Shown: positions 1 through 11,040 of the stretch, in pieces
Position numbering within the stretch: position 1 is the first letter of the stretch
Layout of the letters: every line of letters starts with the position of its first letter
Source of the DNA: Gerris lacustris
Taxonomy: Eukaryota > Arthropoda > Insecta > Hemiptera > Gerridae
DNA length: 64,000 bases
Reading direction: 5' to 3'
Assembly: GCA_951217055.1 (NCBI GenBank)
Contig: OX578284.1
Location: forward strand, 43,055,467 to 43,119,466
The notes under the pieces: model-generated
The model's input: the letters and a program-made list of their open reading frames with translations, nothing else
What the model was told of the DNA's origin: nothing
The model's database searches: none
Made by a program: the position numbers and the translations under genes

Positions 1-387
1 ATTGTGCCAAATTTTATAAGTGTAGATTTGTTTAGAAAATCTGAACTCACCCACTCGTGTGTTAATCTACTTTAATATACAGGGTGTCTATAAAAGGTCT
101 TTACAAAATCCGGTAAATATCGGCAATAGCGTACCCACGCTATTGCCCTTCCAACGTATTTTTTGACAAAGGATATCAACTCTCCTATGAACAAACCATA
201 CATATATAATTATTATATACATATATTATTATATACGAATGGAAGGGATGAATTGATAAATCGAAGCCAACTGTACGGCTTCGAAAGACATCGATTACAC
301 GGAAGGGGTACACTATTGCCGAGTTTAGCCCAAAATCCTTGCACATGATCCTTAGACCGAAATTCGGCAATTTAAGTATATACTAAC
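1..387. other. unassigned AT-rich DNA with a short perfect hairpin
   Basis: No gene is visible. At 81-100 there is a transposon-end-like CAGGGTGTCTATAAAAGGTC. At 122-147 there is a perfect 11 bp inverted repeat (GGCAATAGCGT / ACGCTATTGCC) around a 4 nt loop. Either could be a transposon edge, but no partner end was found. Confidence 0.3.
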
Positions 388-444
388 CTTATTATTTTAA
401 CTTAAACTGGTCTATAGGGTATTATTTTAGAACAACTTCCAGGG

Positions 445-490
445 TTTTCGATTTTTCGCCTCCTCTAAAGGCTTCTTGAGGTCTACAAAG
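445..490 (-). ncRNA. decayed hammerhead-like core (2)
   Basis: On the minus strand this arm reads CTCAAGA, then a GCCT..AGGC stem region and GCGAAAAATC. It is the inverted partner of the core at 1692. The invariant G5 is C here, so it should be inactive. Confidence 0.3.
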
Positions 491-657
491 GAAATAATTT
501 TAATTTTATAAACTAAATTTTCTTACATATAACGTTCTATCAATTAACAAAAAAATTATAACACATAAAATTATATAAATATATTAACACTAATCTTTAT
601 AATACTTTTCTGATTACATTAATCATTTTTTAAACACTATAATTGTCCCGTGCGTCT

Positions 658-700
658 CAGTGGCGTATCCAGCGGCTAGGTCTGGGGGGGGGGGGGTATT
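658..700 (+). mobile_element. hAT-like terminal fragment
   Basis: CAGTGGCGTATCCAGCGGC starts at 658 and matches the terminal motif (CAGTGGCGTAGCTAGG) of the hAT-like element at 18696. A run of G follows, as at other such ends in this window. No matching right end or target duplication was found. Confidence 0.35.
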
Positions 701-1415
701 CGTAGTGGTAACAAGAAAAGGGATCTCCTTATTCAACAAAACACCCCCCCCCCTAAAAGAATGCACAACTAATAAACTTCTATGCCTTCACTGGAGAGTA
801 ACTCACATTTTGTCATCATATTTTAGTTTTATACATGATAAAAGAATTAAAAACTATTAATAAAAATATTTTTCTCGAAGAAAAAATCAGTTGATGAGAA
901 CAGTTCTGATATTACTGATAAGAGATAAGACAATAATTTTTGGTAAGCTTATTTTAAATACTAAAACCGCTTTACCCTACTGTATGTCTCTATTGCTTTA
1001 TTTTCCCTTTACTAGGGAATATTTGATATTTTTTCCCCTTTATAAATATTAATAATTTTAATATTCTTTATTAAAAGATTACTATTCTCTTATGATGTCC
1101 TATCTTTACAATTTCTATATCACTTTTTGTTATTAATTCATTTGATAACCTATTATGTTTTGGGATTTATTATTTTATAGTCCAGGAAAAAGTGTTGGAC
1201 TAACATCAAGCTAGAATTTTGTGAATAAATAAATCTTTGGGTGCCATTAAGAATATTTGGTCGGGTAAGTTCGTCTGCGGGACATAGCTTGGCAATAGGC
1301 ATTTGTATAGAACAAACCGGTGGAGAGCGGCCATGCCCCTCCCTTTATGGTGGACAGTGTGATTTTCGTGATCCTGATTACAAACTTAGTTTGTAGACCA
1401 AAAATCAAGTTGATG

Positions 1416-1673
1416 CTAGTTTTTCTTTTGATAGGTGACCACTTCGATTTGGAGTAATATTTGAATAACTAACCATTCAAGGGACAAATTAACGTCAACT
1501 TTATTTTCGGCCAACGAACTAATTTTGTACTCAGGATCATGAAAACCACATTGTCCACCATAATTGGCAGGACATAGCCGCTCCAAAATTTGTATATAAT
1601 ATCTATTAAAGGCCTTTGCATCAGTTTCAAAGTTCATAGCTCTATTTTCGATGCTAATGAATGCATCCTCCAT
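1416..1673 (-). CDS. unidentified ORF inside inverted repeat
   Basis: This is an 85-codon open frame with an ATG start that I do not recognise. The core contains ERLCPANYGGQCGFHDPEYK, followed by a KVDVNLSLEW-like segment. A diverged copy of this part is encoded on the opposite strand at about 1325-1435, reading ERPCPSLYGGQCDFRDPDYK and then a stop. Mismatches between the two copies are largely conservative at the protein level, which suggests both descend from a coding sequence, probably of a repeat element. No function can be assigned. Confidence 0.35.
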   Translation of the reverse strand: MEDAFISIENRAMNFETDAKAFNRYYIQILERLCPANYGGQCGFHDPEYKISSLAENKVDVNLSLEWLVIQILLQIEVVTYQKKN

Positions 1674-1691
1674 ATATAGACCTTTTTAGGC

Positions 1692-1722
1692 CTGAAGATG
1701 CCTCGAGAGGAGGCGAAATATC
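1692..1722 (+). ncRNA. hammerhead-ribozyme-like core (1)
   Basis: CTGAAGA (1692-1698) matches the conserved CUGANGA box. An extra T is followed by a 5 bp stem GCCTC/GAGGC (1700-1704 / 1710-1714) around GAGAG, then the GAAA box (1715-1718). TATC follows, which gives a 2 bp self-complementary stem III and a legal NUH cleavage triplet (AUC). Stem I is poor by eye. Very short stem III is known for retroelement hammerheads that act as dimers. Activity is uncertain. Confidence 0.35.
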
Positions 1723-1790
1723 ACAAACCCTGGTAGTTGTTTTTAATTAATACCTTATACACCAGTTGAAATTAAAATAGTAAAGAGAAA

Positions 1791-3211
1791 AGGGTATTTT
1801 AAGATAAAAGTAAACCAAAGTTTCTTAGTTTGGGCGCTATACGGCCTTGAAGTTACTATTTGGAATTTTTTTTTCTTCTCTTTTTGCTAAAATTTAGTAT
1901 TTTGGCATAGCTTTATAGGGGAAAACCCATATTACATGCTTTAATATTCTACAAGTTCAAAAAATTAAACCTCTTCTACATCAAAATTAACATTAATATA
2001 AATCCATAGGCGTAGAAGTAGAGTTTTTTTTTAGTAATTTCATGTTTCAAATTTCTACGACATTGCAAGATATGAGGCTTAGGTATAAAATTTAGATCTG
2101 CCAACTTATCTAAGACGCTTAATAAGACGCTAAAGACACGCTTAATAAGACTCGATTACTCTTATGGTTTTTGTGAAATTTACATTTTAATAATTCGCAG
2201 TAGTTTTTTAAAAAAAATTATGTTTTTAAAAATAGTTTAACAAAATATACTTTAGATAAAAATACGAATTAACAAAAAAACCTATTCATTTCGGCACTTT
2301 AAAAATGATTTTTGTGTTTGTTTTTGTGCTATTAGCTTATTTTTTGTGTGTACGGTATTTTTCAGGTAAGTACAACTTGCCTTTGCGCAAATTATTTTTA
2401 TTTTTGTTTGATAAAACCGTTTTAAATTTAATACAAAAAAAGATTTCAAAATTGTAACTTCAGGGCCGCTTAGCGCCTAAACCAAGCTGTAGACCAACTG
2501 TGCAACGTAGACCAAAACTGTATTTATTTATTTATTTATTTTTTTAAAGTAAGACCACCCGTAAGAACTAGGTGGTATAAGTGTCATTCTTCCCACCATC
2601 ATCACTCGTAATGATCTACACTAAAAGGAAAAAGAAAAATGTATAAGTAAAAGAGGATAGCGACGTATTGTAGGTATAATGAACTAACGAGTTTAAGAGG
2701 GCGTAGCAAGGGTGTTTTTTTTTTTTTTTAGAAACGTCTCTCTTGATTATGTCAAACAGAGATAGTAAATGGGAAGAAATTAAGGCTTCCATGAGTGTTT
2801 TTTTTTTTTTATTAAATATCTGTGTTAATCTTTTAAATAATAAACAGAGGTTGTGAGAGAATCCGAAATACACAAAAAAACGTTTGTTTATTTAAAACAA
2901 ACTCTAAAAAAGCCTTCAGCACCTTATTCTCATACTAGTATGCAAGTCAGTTTATTTACAGTTACTTAAAATAATATCTCCTGCTCACTATTTTGTATAG
3001 CTTCTTTGTTTGTTTCTAAAAAAATGTGGGCAGGAGATATTCAAAGCAATTGAAAATGAAGTGCTTGCATATTAGTACGAAACAAGGGACTGAAGGTTTT
3101 TTTTTATATACAATAACATATAAAGGTTTTAAAGAATGTATATTAGAAACTGATAGAGGTTTTTTATGAGCCACCAAAAGAGATAGATTGAGATTGCTTT
3201 TGTATACTTTC
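1791..3211. other. AT-rich DNA, no gene recognised
   Basis: I saw no coding exon, transposon end or tandem repeat of note, only short A/T runs. A CAG followed by GTAAGT at 2364-2372 looks like adjacent splice sites but has no coding context. Confidence 0.4.
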
Positions 3212-4440
3212 ATATGAGAAAGAGAATGCATGAGGTTTTTCAAACGCAACTTAAAGAAACATATTGTGTAAATGAGTATTGTTTGCTAATATATACGAGA
3301 AAGAGGATGCATGAGGTTTTTCAAACGCAACTTAAAGAAACATATTGTGTAAATGAGTATTGTTTGCTAATATATACGAGAAAGAGGATGCATGAGGTTT
3401 TTCAAACGCAACTTAAAGAAACATATTGTGTAAATGAGTATTGTTTGCTAATATATACGAGAAAGAGGATGCATGAGGTTTTTCAAACGCAACTTAAAGA
3501 AACATATTGTGTAAATGAGTATTGTTTGCTAATATATACGAGAAAGAGGATGCATGAGGTTTTTCAAACGCAACTTAAAGAAACATATTGTGTAAATGAG
3601 TATTGTTTGCTAATATATACGAGAAAGAGGATGCATGAGGTTTTTCAAACGCAACTTAAAGAAACATATTGTGTAAATGAGTATTGTTTGCTAATATATA
3701 CGAGAAAGAGGATGCATGAGGTTTTTCAAACGCAACTTAAAGAAACATATTATGTAAATGTGTATCGTTTGCTAATATACGTGAAAGAGGATGAATGAGG
3801 TTTTCCAAACGCTACATAAAGACACATTTTGTGTAAATATGTATCGTATGCTAATATACGTGAAAGAGGATGAATGAGGTTTTCCAAACGCAACTTCAAG
3901 AAAAATATTGTGTAAGTGAGTATTGTTTGCTAATATATACGTGAACGAGGATGAATGAGGTTTTCCAAACGCTACATAAAGAAACATATTGTGTAAATGT
4001 GTATCGTTTGCTAATATACGTGAACGAGGATGAATGAGGTTTTCCAAACGCTACATAAAGAAACATATTGTGTAAAAGTGTATCGTTTGCTAATATACGT
4101 GAAAGAGGATGAATGAGGTTTTCCAAACGCAACTTCAAGAAAAATATTGTGTAAGTGAGTATTGTTTGCTAATATATACGTGAACGAGGATGAATGAGGT
4201 TTTCCAAACGCTACATAAAGAAACATATTGTGTAAATGTGTATCGTTTGCTAATATACGTGAACGAGGATGAATGAGGTTTTCCAAACGCTACATAAAGA
4301 AACATATTGTGTAAAAGTGTATCGTTTGCTAATATACGTGAAAGAGGATGAATGAGGTTTTCCAAACGCAACTTCAAGAAAAATATTGTGTAAGTGAGTA
4401 TTGTTTGCTACTATACGTGAAAGAGGATGCTTTATATTTT
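3212..4440 (+). repeat. satellite-like tandem array, 79-81 bp units
   Basis: About 15 full units plus a degenerate last one. The landmark TGAGG falls at 3231, 3312, 3393, 3474, 3555, 3636 and 3717 (spacing 81), then at 3796, 3875, 3956, 4035, 4114, 4195, 4274 and 4353 (spacing 79/81). The first block is almost homogeneous. The second repeats with a 239 bp higher-order period (79+79+81), seen as 3875, 4114, 4353. Because 81 is divisible by 3, the first block keeps a 194-codon frame open. I regard that as a by-product, not a gene. Confidence 0.95.
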
Positions 4441-4540
4441 CTAAAAACAACTTAAAATAAAAATCTTTCCGAGACAACTCTGACAAACTTTCTCAAATAT
4501 ATACGAGTTAATTATTACTTAGCCCAATGTTATCCATTTA

Positions 4541-5050
4541 TTAGTTTTCGAGTTTTCTTAAGTACATTTTTATTATTGAACATTTTATCATAAAAATAAC
4601 TTCTCCTCGGCGGGAAATCCAACCCATCCTCTCTCCGTCCGCGTTTAAAGCTATTTTCTCAGGAACAAGATTTTTCCCGGGAAAACAGCTTATATCGATA
4701 GATTCGTATTTAAATGGACTACATTTTAGAATTTTTTCAAAATGTTTTCGAGAAATAATGTTTTTCACTTTTTTCAGAGTTTTTGTGGGTAGCGCTCCAA
4801 AACTGGAGCTAAAATTCATTTCCTGATTTCACCTCGGGGTATGATTATTCTGAACATGTATACCAAATTTTGTCAAAATCGGCCTAGTACTTTAGTCTGT
4901 ACGCGTCTGCGCAGTTGACAGAAAGACGACAGACAGATGACACACTGACATTTTTTAAAAACCACTTTTTTGGACTCAGAGGACCTCAAAACGTGTTAAT
5001 CCATCAAAATCTCAATATCGAATTATCGCGCTATCACAATATTTTCTCTT
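4541..5050 (-). repeat. dispersed repeat family B, copy 1
   Basis: The reverse complement of 4900-5050 matches 40740-40930, sharing TTTTGAGGTCC, AGTCCAAAAAA, GTGGTTTTTAA and ATGTC. The 4585-4720 part matches 31470-31600 (TTATCATAA, CGGCGGG, GCTATTTTCTCAGGA, TTAAATGGACT). The text around TACCAAATTTTGTCAAAATC resembles untranslated parts of insect retroelements. No coding capacity was seen. Confidence 0.6.
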
Positions 5051-5215
5051 TATATGAGATTATAATTGTGATACAGAGTCTTGTTTGCTAAAACGTGATA
5101 TATAATGCTTGAGGTTTTCTAAATGCAACATAAAATAGAACGATTGTAATACAGTGTTTTATTTGCTACAATGGGACATCGAATGCTTGAGGTTTCCTAA
5201 AAATAAAAATAAGTG
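5050..5215 (+). repeat. degenerate outliers of the 81 bp array
   Basis: Two diverged units carry the same landmarks (TTTGCTA, TGCTTGAGGTTTTCTAAATG, CAACATAAA), separated from the main array by the repeat at 4541-5050. Confidence 0.6.
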
Positions 5216-5769
5216 AGTAAAATATAAATTAGACTAATAATGAGTTTAAAAGAGAAAAATGGAATACCTATTTAAACACAAAAAATTGACTTAACAGAGT
5301 GACTTAAATCTGTTTAACCATTAAGAAATCTTTATGACATAGTAGTACTGTATTTATTTTATTTTTAAAAAAGGTCTAAGATCTTTTTTATTTTGTGTTT
5401 TATCTTTTAGACTTGGCAGTTATTTGTTTTTGTTTTTCTCTTTTATATAATGTCTCTTTTATTTAATTTTCTTCCGTTATATATTGTCTCTTATTTGTTG
5501 TTTTTATAGTTGAAACTGTAGTTTCAAATGTTGCCTTGATAGACGGATAATTATGTATGGATAATCCGTGACGGAGATATTATTATTAATTCTCTTTTTA
5601 CGAGTGTGACAAGTTGGAATATAGAAGAGAGAAGAAAAACAAATCTTAATATATATATATTTAGTTTTTAATTAGTGGTTTAAAAGAGGACGAGTCTAGA
5701 GCGAGCAAAGGAAACACTAATTATACGCTCCACATGTGTCAAGACACCTCTCAACTAGTATAACACGTG
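5216..5769. other. AT-rich DNA, nothing recognised
   Basis: No open frame of note and no repeat with a partner elsewhere in the window. Confidence 0.4.

Positions 5770-5840
<71 letters not shown>
5770..5840. repeat. (TA)n microsatellite
   Basis: About 35 uninterrupted TA dinucleotides, followed by a short GA-rich stretch. Confidence 0.98.
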
Positions 5841-5846
<6 letters not shown>

Positions 5847-6051
5847 GAGAGAGAGAAAGAGTTTTTAACATTGGGTGCTTAATAATAGAAAAAAACATAG
5901 TAATACAAATCTGAAGCGTAAGTTTATCGGGCTGGGTATTTGAACATCCCAATTTTGTCGATTGTCTTTTGCTACCACAAACAAAGCAAATTTATAATTT
6001 GCTGTACATCGTAATGCTGACAACATCGTCAGGGATTTAATAATAACCATC

Positions 6052-6325
6052 TATTACTACGTTTTTATTAGCTTGCTTTCTTGTTTGTTTGTTTGTTTGT
6101 TTGTTTGTCCGGTACAAATCTTGCAATCGATTTTTAACTAACTTGCCGGGTAGCTAAACATTTGTGACTTTTTGAATAGCTCAGAACACGATGACAATGC
6201 ATTATTTTAATACTTTTAGCCAACTTTAAGCAGAATTTAATTCGTTTTCAGCAAATTTTTCTGTATAGAAAGTTAGTTCGGAAAAAATCCGCAAGATATT
6301 TTTTTTGTTTTGACACATCCCATAT
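6052..6325 (+). repeat. dispersed repeat family A, copy 1
   Basis: It matches the reverse complement of 8952-9202 over about 250 bp. Landmarks are TACTACGTTTTTATTAGCTT, repeated TTTG units, GGTACAAATCTTGCAATCGA, then AGTTAGTTCGGAAAA. The (TTTG)n tract at one end suggests a short-tailed retroposon, or a MITE with a simple-repeat end. No coding capacity. Confidence 0.7.
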
Positions 6326-6639
6326 TTACAATCTTCATTTTGACGGGTTTCAAATTTATAATTTATGACAGAAAATTTAAAAACGTAGTATATAAAAAGT
6401 TATTTTTATCTAGTAATTATTATAACCTCAATACAATTTACACACTTCTTTTTTTCATACATAAAAAAATACTTTGTTTTTGATTACAAATCGGCTTTGT
6501 GCCCTGGTAATAGTTATTTTCTTTTTTCTTTTGTTTTTTCTTCGTTAAATAGTTTTTTTTATACATAGTAATATATATATTGCTAATTTTTGTATAACCA
6601 AACATTGGTGTAGGCTGTATACTATAGACGTTCTTCATT

Positions 6640-7350
6640 CTCTTTTATCAGCAGCCACTCTTGCACCTCCACAAACTTTCCTCATCTCTTCGTCCCATCT
6701 TTGTGGTCGTCTCCCTCGTGATCTTTTAGTTCCCTCGGGCCCCATTAAATTATTATTTTTGTCCATCTTTCATTTTTGCTTATTTTTTTTGTTTTGTTTT
6801 AGTCCCCTCATTACTTATAAGTACATCTATAAGTATGTGAAGTCCTTCACCATCACCAATTCTCTTCCCTCCGTATCTATAATTGAATCTTCTCTATTAC
6901 TGGTTTTGGGGTTTATGTAGCTTTAGCTTTACATTTATTTGCATTCATTTTCAAACCTATATTTTTAGTTTTTTTTGTAGCTCTTTCAACATTTCCCTTG
7001 CTTTGTTGGTATTTTTAGCTATAACGAATAAGTCGTCCGCAAACTTAAGCAGGTTTAGCCACCTCCCATCCACCTTTATACCTTTTCACTCGAGTGTATT
7101 GCAGGCTGTCTCCAAAACATTGTTGAAAACGTTTCCAGATAGTACATCTCCTTGTCAGATGCCCCTATTAACTCTAATGTTATTTGATCCATCTTCAACA
7201 CTCATTTCTAACAATGCATTTTCATAGACAAAGTCAATAATTTCTCTGTATTTATTTTCTACATTTTTATCTCTAAATATTTCTTTTAAACTTCTTTTAT
7301 ATACAGAGTCCAGAGTCAAATCTCTTTGCAAAGTCTACAAAAATTAGAAC
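6640..7350 (-). pseudogene. broken RTE-like non-LTR reverse transcriptase
   Basis: On the minus strand, reading down from 7350, several frames together spell reverse-transcriptase hallmarks. These are FVDFAKRFDSG (palm block), NRGI then a stop then QGDVLSGNVFNNVLE, a GIKVDGRWLNLLKFADDLF segment with the catalytic FADD box, and after a frameshift GLKMNANKCK. A basic SRGRRPQRWDEEM-like tail lies near 6660-6720. The block order and wording resemble the RTE/BovB-type group. Internal stops and frameshifts show it is dead. The endonuclease domain is absent, so it is 5'-truncated. Confidence 0.75.
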
Positions 7351-8951
7351 TAGGGGGAAACTTGAGGGATGTAGTATGAATAAAAGGAAGTGCGTTTTGA
7401 CAAGATGTTTGATAAATAGGCTACTTGTTGATGTAGAATGTTATTTGGGCAGGAAATTCCTTTGAGAAACATTCTTTGCTGTAGAACATAGTAGCTTGTT
7501 AAAAAAATAACAAGTTTGGTTCGAAGACTTCATGAAATTCTAGGAAATACATATAATGTCGTTTATATATAAATATGAATGAAATAAGAATGGCATCTTC
7601 CCACTAAATGACTTTAGTTTTCGAAGCTGGCTATCAACTTTTAGGGTTATCTTCAGTGATGGCGATGAATAGTGGTAAATGTTAATAGAAAGGCTCAGAG
7701 AAGGGATAAAGTCAAAAGTCACGATGGCTCCAATTTGAATTCAAAACAATTGGCGCGAGAATGCAAAAGTGTCATTTTCTTGCGTGTTTTAACAATGTCA
7801 AATTATGTTATGGCTTACTGAAGCGCTGATAATGGTAAACATTTCTAAAAGTCCAATCTGGATTCATTAATTTAGTAGTTACAAATACTTATTCTGAAAC
7901 TCAAAAACTAGTGTTTTGCTCTTAAAGCGTTGTTTTATTTTATTTTAATTCATTTCTATTATTATCTTAGATTCACTGTTATAGTTAAATGTTTTCTAAT
8001 TATCATCATAGTCAAAAGATAATTGTAAAAAAGTACAGTGAACCTCAATCTGTGAGAGAATAGAGCTCCTTCACTAAAAACTTTTTACAACCCAATGTTC
8101 ATCTATTTAGTACTTGTTCCTACACTTAGAAAGCGCTAGTGTGGTTATTTTTAAAAAGCTTTCAACTAATCGCCTCTAGAGTGTGCTAGTGTTGAATCTC
8201 TTTAACTCTCTTATACCAGTTTTTAAGTTGGGGTTTTATTTTAAGTTTTTTTTTTTCAAGTTTAAAATAAAAAGAAGCAGTTTTAAAAGATTTAAACAGA
8301 CCTGAGCGAGAAGTAGAAGATGGGGGAGAGGGGGTCTGAAGTAAAGCAAAGCAGTAAAGCCCTGGAAGCAACTTGAAAATGCTTTAAAAAGGGACTTAGA
8401 CAACAAGGAGTAAAGAATCCAACACGCTAAGTCCTTCTTTCCCCTCGGTCTATCTATCTTTTATATCGGCTAAGTATCTTACTTTCCACAACTCCATCTT
8501 TCCTTAAGTCTTCAACTGTGAGAAAATTATACGGACTAGTATTTAAAATAACAACCCTATTAATGACACAGTTATAAACTTCATCAAAATACACCCCCCC
8601 CCCTTTTAAATTAACGACTACAATCATCAAAAAACAATCAACAATCTTTTATAATAACAGTTAATTTCTATGGTAAATAAAAACTGCAGAGTTCAAGGGA
8701 ACCATAAGATTCACACCCACCTGCACATAATACCATACCATGAACCATCTGCCACAGGACCTGACAAGGCCCTGGAAATAAAATAATTTTATGGGCATGC
8801 CACACCCCTCCCCCCATTAAATGTTCATGGATCTGATTCCCTACACCAAATAAATATTAATACTACTAATACTAGCAAAAAGTATAATAATTAAAAGATA
8901 AAAATAACTTTTTATATAACTTGTTTTTAAAATAAAGATCGTAAACATGGC
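7351..8951. other. AT-rich DNA, no gene recognised
   Basis: I found no exon or complete element. C-runs occur near 8594 and 8808. Around 7615-7655 there is a very decayed stretch that weakly recalls the hammerhead-like motif seen elsewhere; it is not supported. Confidence 0.35.
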
Positions 8952-9202
8952 TCATGTCAAAACAAATAAAATAACTTGCGGATCTTTTCCGAACTAACTT
9001 TCCATACTGCAAAATTTGCTGAAAACCAATTAAATTCTGCTGAAATATGGCTAAAAGTATTAAAATGCATTGTCATCGTGTGCTGAGCTATTCTAAAAGT
9101 TTCAAATGCCTAGCTACTCGGGAAGTTACTAAAAATCGATTGCAAGATTTGTACTGGACAAACAAACAAACAAGATAGCAAGCTAATAAAAACGTAGTAA
9201 TA
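8952..9202 (-). repeat. dispersed repeat family A, copy 2
   Basis: Inverted relative to the copy at 6052. It ends in AAACAAACAAACAAG followed by AGCTAATAAAAACGTAGTAA, so the boundary is shared precisely with copy 1. Confidence 0.7.
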
Positions 9203-9423
9203 AAAAAAAATACATGATAAAAAGAACTTTTTATAATATACTACGATATTAAATTTCCTTGTGGATTTCCTTAGCTTTCACTGGTCGTGTTTGTTTACAA
9301 TTGATTTTGAATTTGACCGCCTAAATATTTAAGAAATTTAGTGATTTATCGACTAATAGTAATAATTAGGTAAATCTAATTACTGATTATAGTAAAGTCA
9401 TCGGAAATACATAATCTGTGCAA

Positions 9424-9518
9424 GTTTCAGCTTTCTACTTAGTCATGAAGTTAGTTAAAAATCGATTGCAAGATTTGTACCGGACATACAAACAAACAAG
9501 AAAGCAACGTAGTAATAA
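9424..9518 (-). repeat. dispersed repeat family A, truncated copy 3
   Basis: It keeps only the terminal part: AAAAATCGATTGCAAGATTT, the ACAAACAAACAAG tract and AACGTAGTAATA. It has the same orientation as copy 2, some 220 bp away. Confidence 0.6.
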
Positions 9519-11040
9519 GAAAGCTGGACGAATTTTAATAATTGTAATGTTTAAACTATAAGTTATTTCCTGTTTAAATTTTAATAAATTTGTGGATAGG
9601 GAATCGTTTACAAAATATGGAATATAGGTTCTTCTTACTTAAACTGTATTTAAATTCGTACTACATTATTAAGTTATGAGTATAATATAAAGATTGTAAT
9701 AATTAAAACTGGTAATTGGTTATGAGAAAACAAAATTCGTGTAAATAGAGAAGAATATTATTAGAAACAAAGGAAAATAAATTTTTTATTAAACTAATTT
9801 TGAAAAGTCATTTGTTGAAATGTGTCTGTCACTCCTCTATAATTACACAACAGTTTCATTCACTCTAATTAAATATCATTAGTGCAGTAAAACCATTAAC
9901 TAAATCTTAGTCGTTGTCTTCTTTGAAAGATGTTAATTAGATTTATAAGAATTGATCATAGTCCGATTAAACAAAAGAAATTAAGGGAGATAATTTGTTA
10001 TTAACAAATAGAATCCTTTCAATTAAGTGACAAATGAAAACGGAGACACTTTTCCGTCTTTAAGTGCACATTATTCTTTCCCCTTTTATATCGTCTCCGT
10101 TAATAGGCCAAAGCGATTTTCTCGTTAAATTTCCGAATAAAGAGAGAGAGAGAGAGGTTGACTGCGCTCCAAGAAATTCTATAGGGAAAAGGACGGGCGC
10201 TTAGAGACCTGCGAGAGGTAAAGGGCGCAAATTATCCCTTCTAATTCCACTTGAAGATTTTCCAAGAGAGCGCCCCCTTGGGGGGTGGGGTGTCGAACCT
10301 GCACGTGGGATGGGGGTCCCGGAAGCGACCAAGCGTGTAATTATAGCCGAGGTATTTGTAACTCTCCTCTTTCCATTTGGAGAAATTGGAGAAAATTGGA
10401 AGATAAAAGTGGAACGGAAAGTGGGGGGTTGAGACGGAAGGTTAATGGATTCCTCCATTCGGAAAAAAGAAGGGTATCTTCTCCAATTTTAGGACCATGA
10501 GGAAAAAAAAAGGGATCTAAACCTTTTCTCTCCAAATCTATAGGTGTTTCGGGGGGAATAAGAGCGAAAGGACCCATTAAAAGCTATTATAGCTGAGGAT
10601 GTAGGTAAAGTCGAAATAAACGGCAAAGTTTGCTCCGAGAGTGGAATGAGGGTTTTGGAATTCAGAGACCCCACTTGGAGTTTAGAGTGTCCTCGACGAG
10701 CTTACCCCATCCCTTCTCTCTGCTAAGTTTAATTGAAAATCTCTTTAACTAGAGAACAGTTTGAACAAGGGGATTGGTTAAAGGAACATGAAGAGATTGC
10801 CAAACCTGTTTAGCAGAGAAAGGTGTCACAGACAACCAAGGAATCAAATATTCTGTAAACGTTTGACGCTATTTAAAGAAATATCATTGAATCCTGTTAA
10901 CCTGTATGTAGTTTATTGATAGCAAACCAGTTTTAATAACTGGCATTGGAGACGTTTATTAGTTTACAATTATAAGAAAAAAAACAGCAACAAAATAAAC
11001 AATTTAATTTTAATAAATAACTGAAACTGGGTATTGACGT
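9519..11040. other. AT-rich DNA with a GC-richer block at 10140-10690
   Basis: 10140-10690 is richer in G+C and has overlapping short frames on both strands, but they share no recognisable domain. A (GA)n tract sits at about 10141-10156. It could be regulatory DNA or an old repeat. Confidence 0.35.

Larger units (their letters stand above)
388..1790. mobile_element. inverted pair of Penelope-like repeat arms
   Basis: The sequence at about 388-490 reappears as its reverse complement at about 1676-1790. Shared landmarks are ACTGGT..TA..GGTATTA, CCAGGGTTT and TTTCGCCTCCTCT. A second inverted pair lies inside (about 1330-1430 against 1490-1590). Each outer arm carries a hammerhead-like core pointing outward. 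Inverted terminal arms with hammerhead motifs are a known feature of Penelope-like elements, so I assign it there tentatively. The left copy appears interrupted between about 500 and 1200, where a hAT-like end occurs. Confidence 0.4.

Noticed and set aside
3214..3798. 194-codon repetitive open frame on the plus strand
   Set aside because: The frame exists only because the repeat unit is 81 bp (27 codons). It closes as soon as unit length changes to 79 bp, and no promoter, splice or composition evidence supports translation.
7615..7655. Fifth hammerhead-like motif (minus strand, CTGAAGA..CGAAAACTAAAGTC)
   Set aside because: Stem II cannot be drawn convincingly and the spacing of the GAAA box is wrong.
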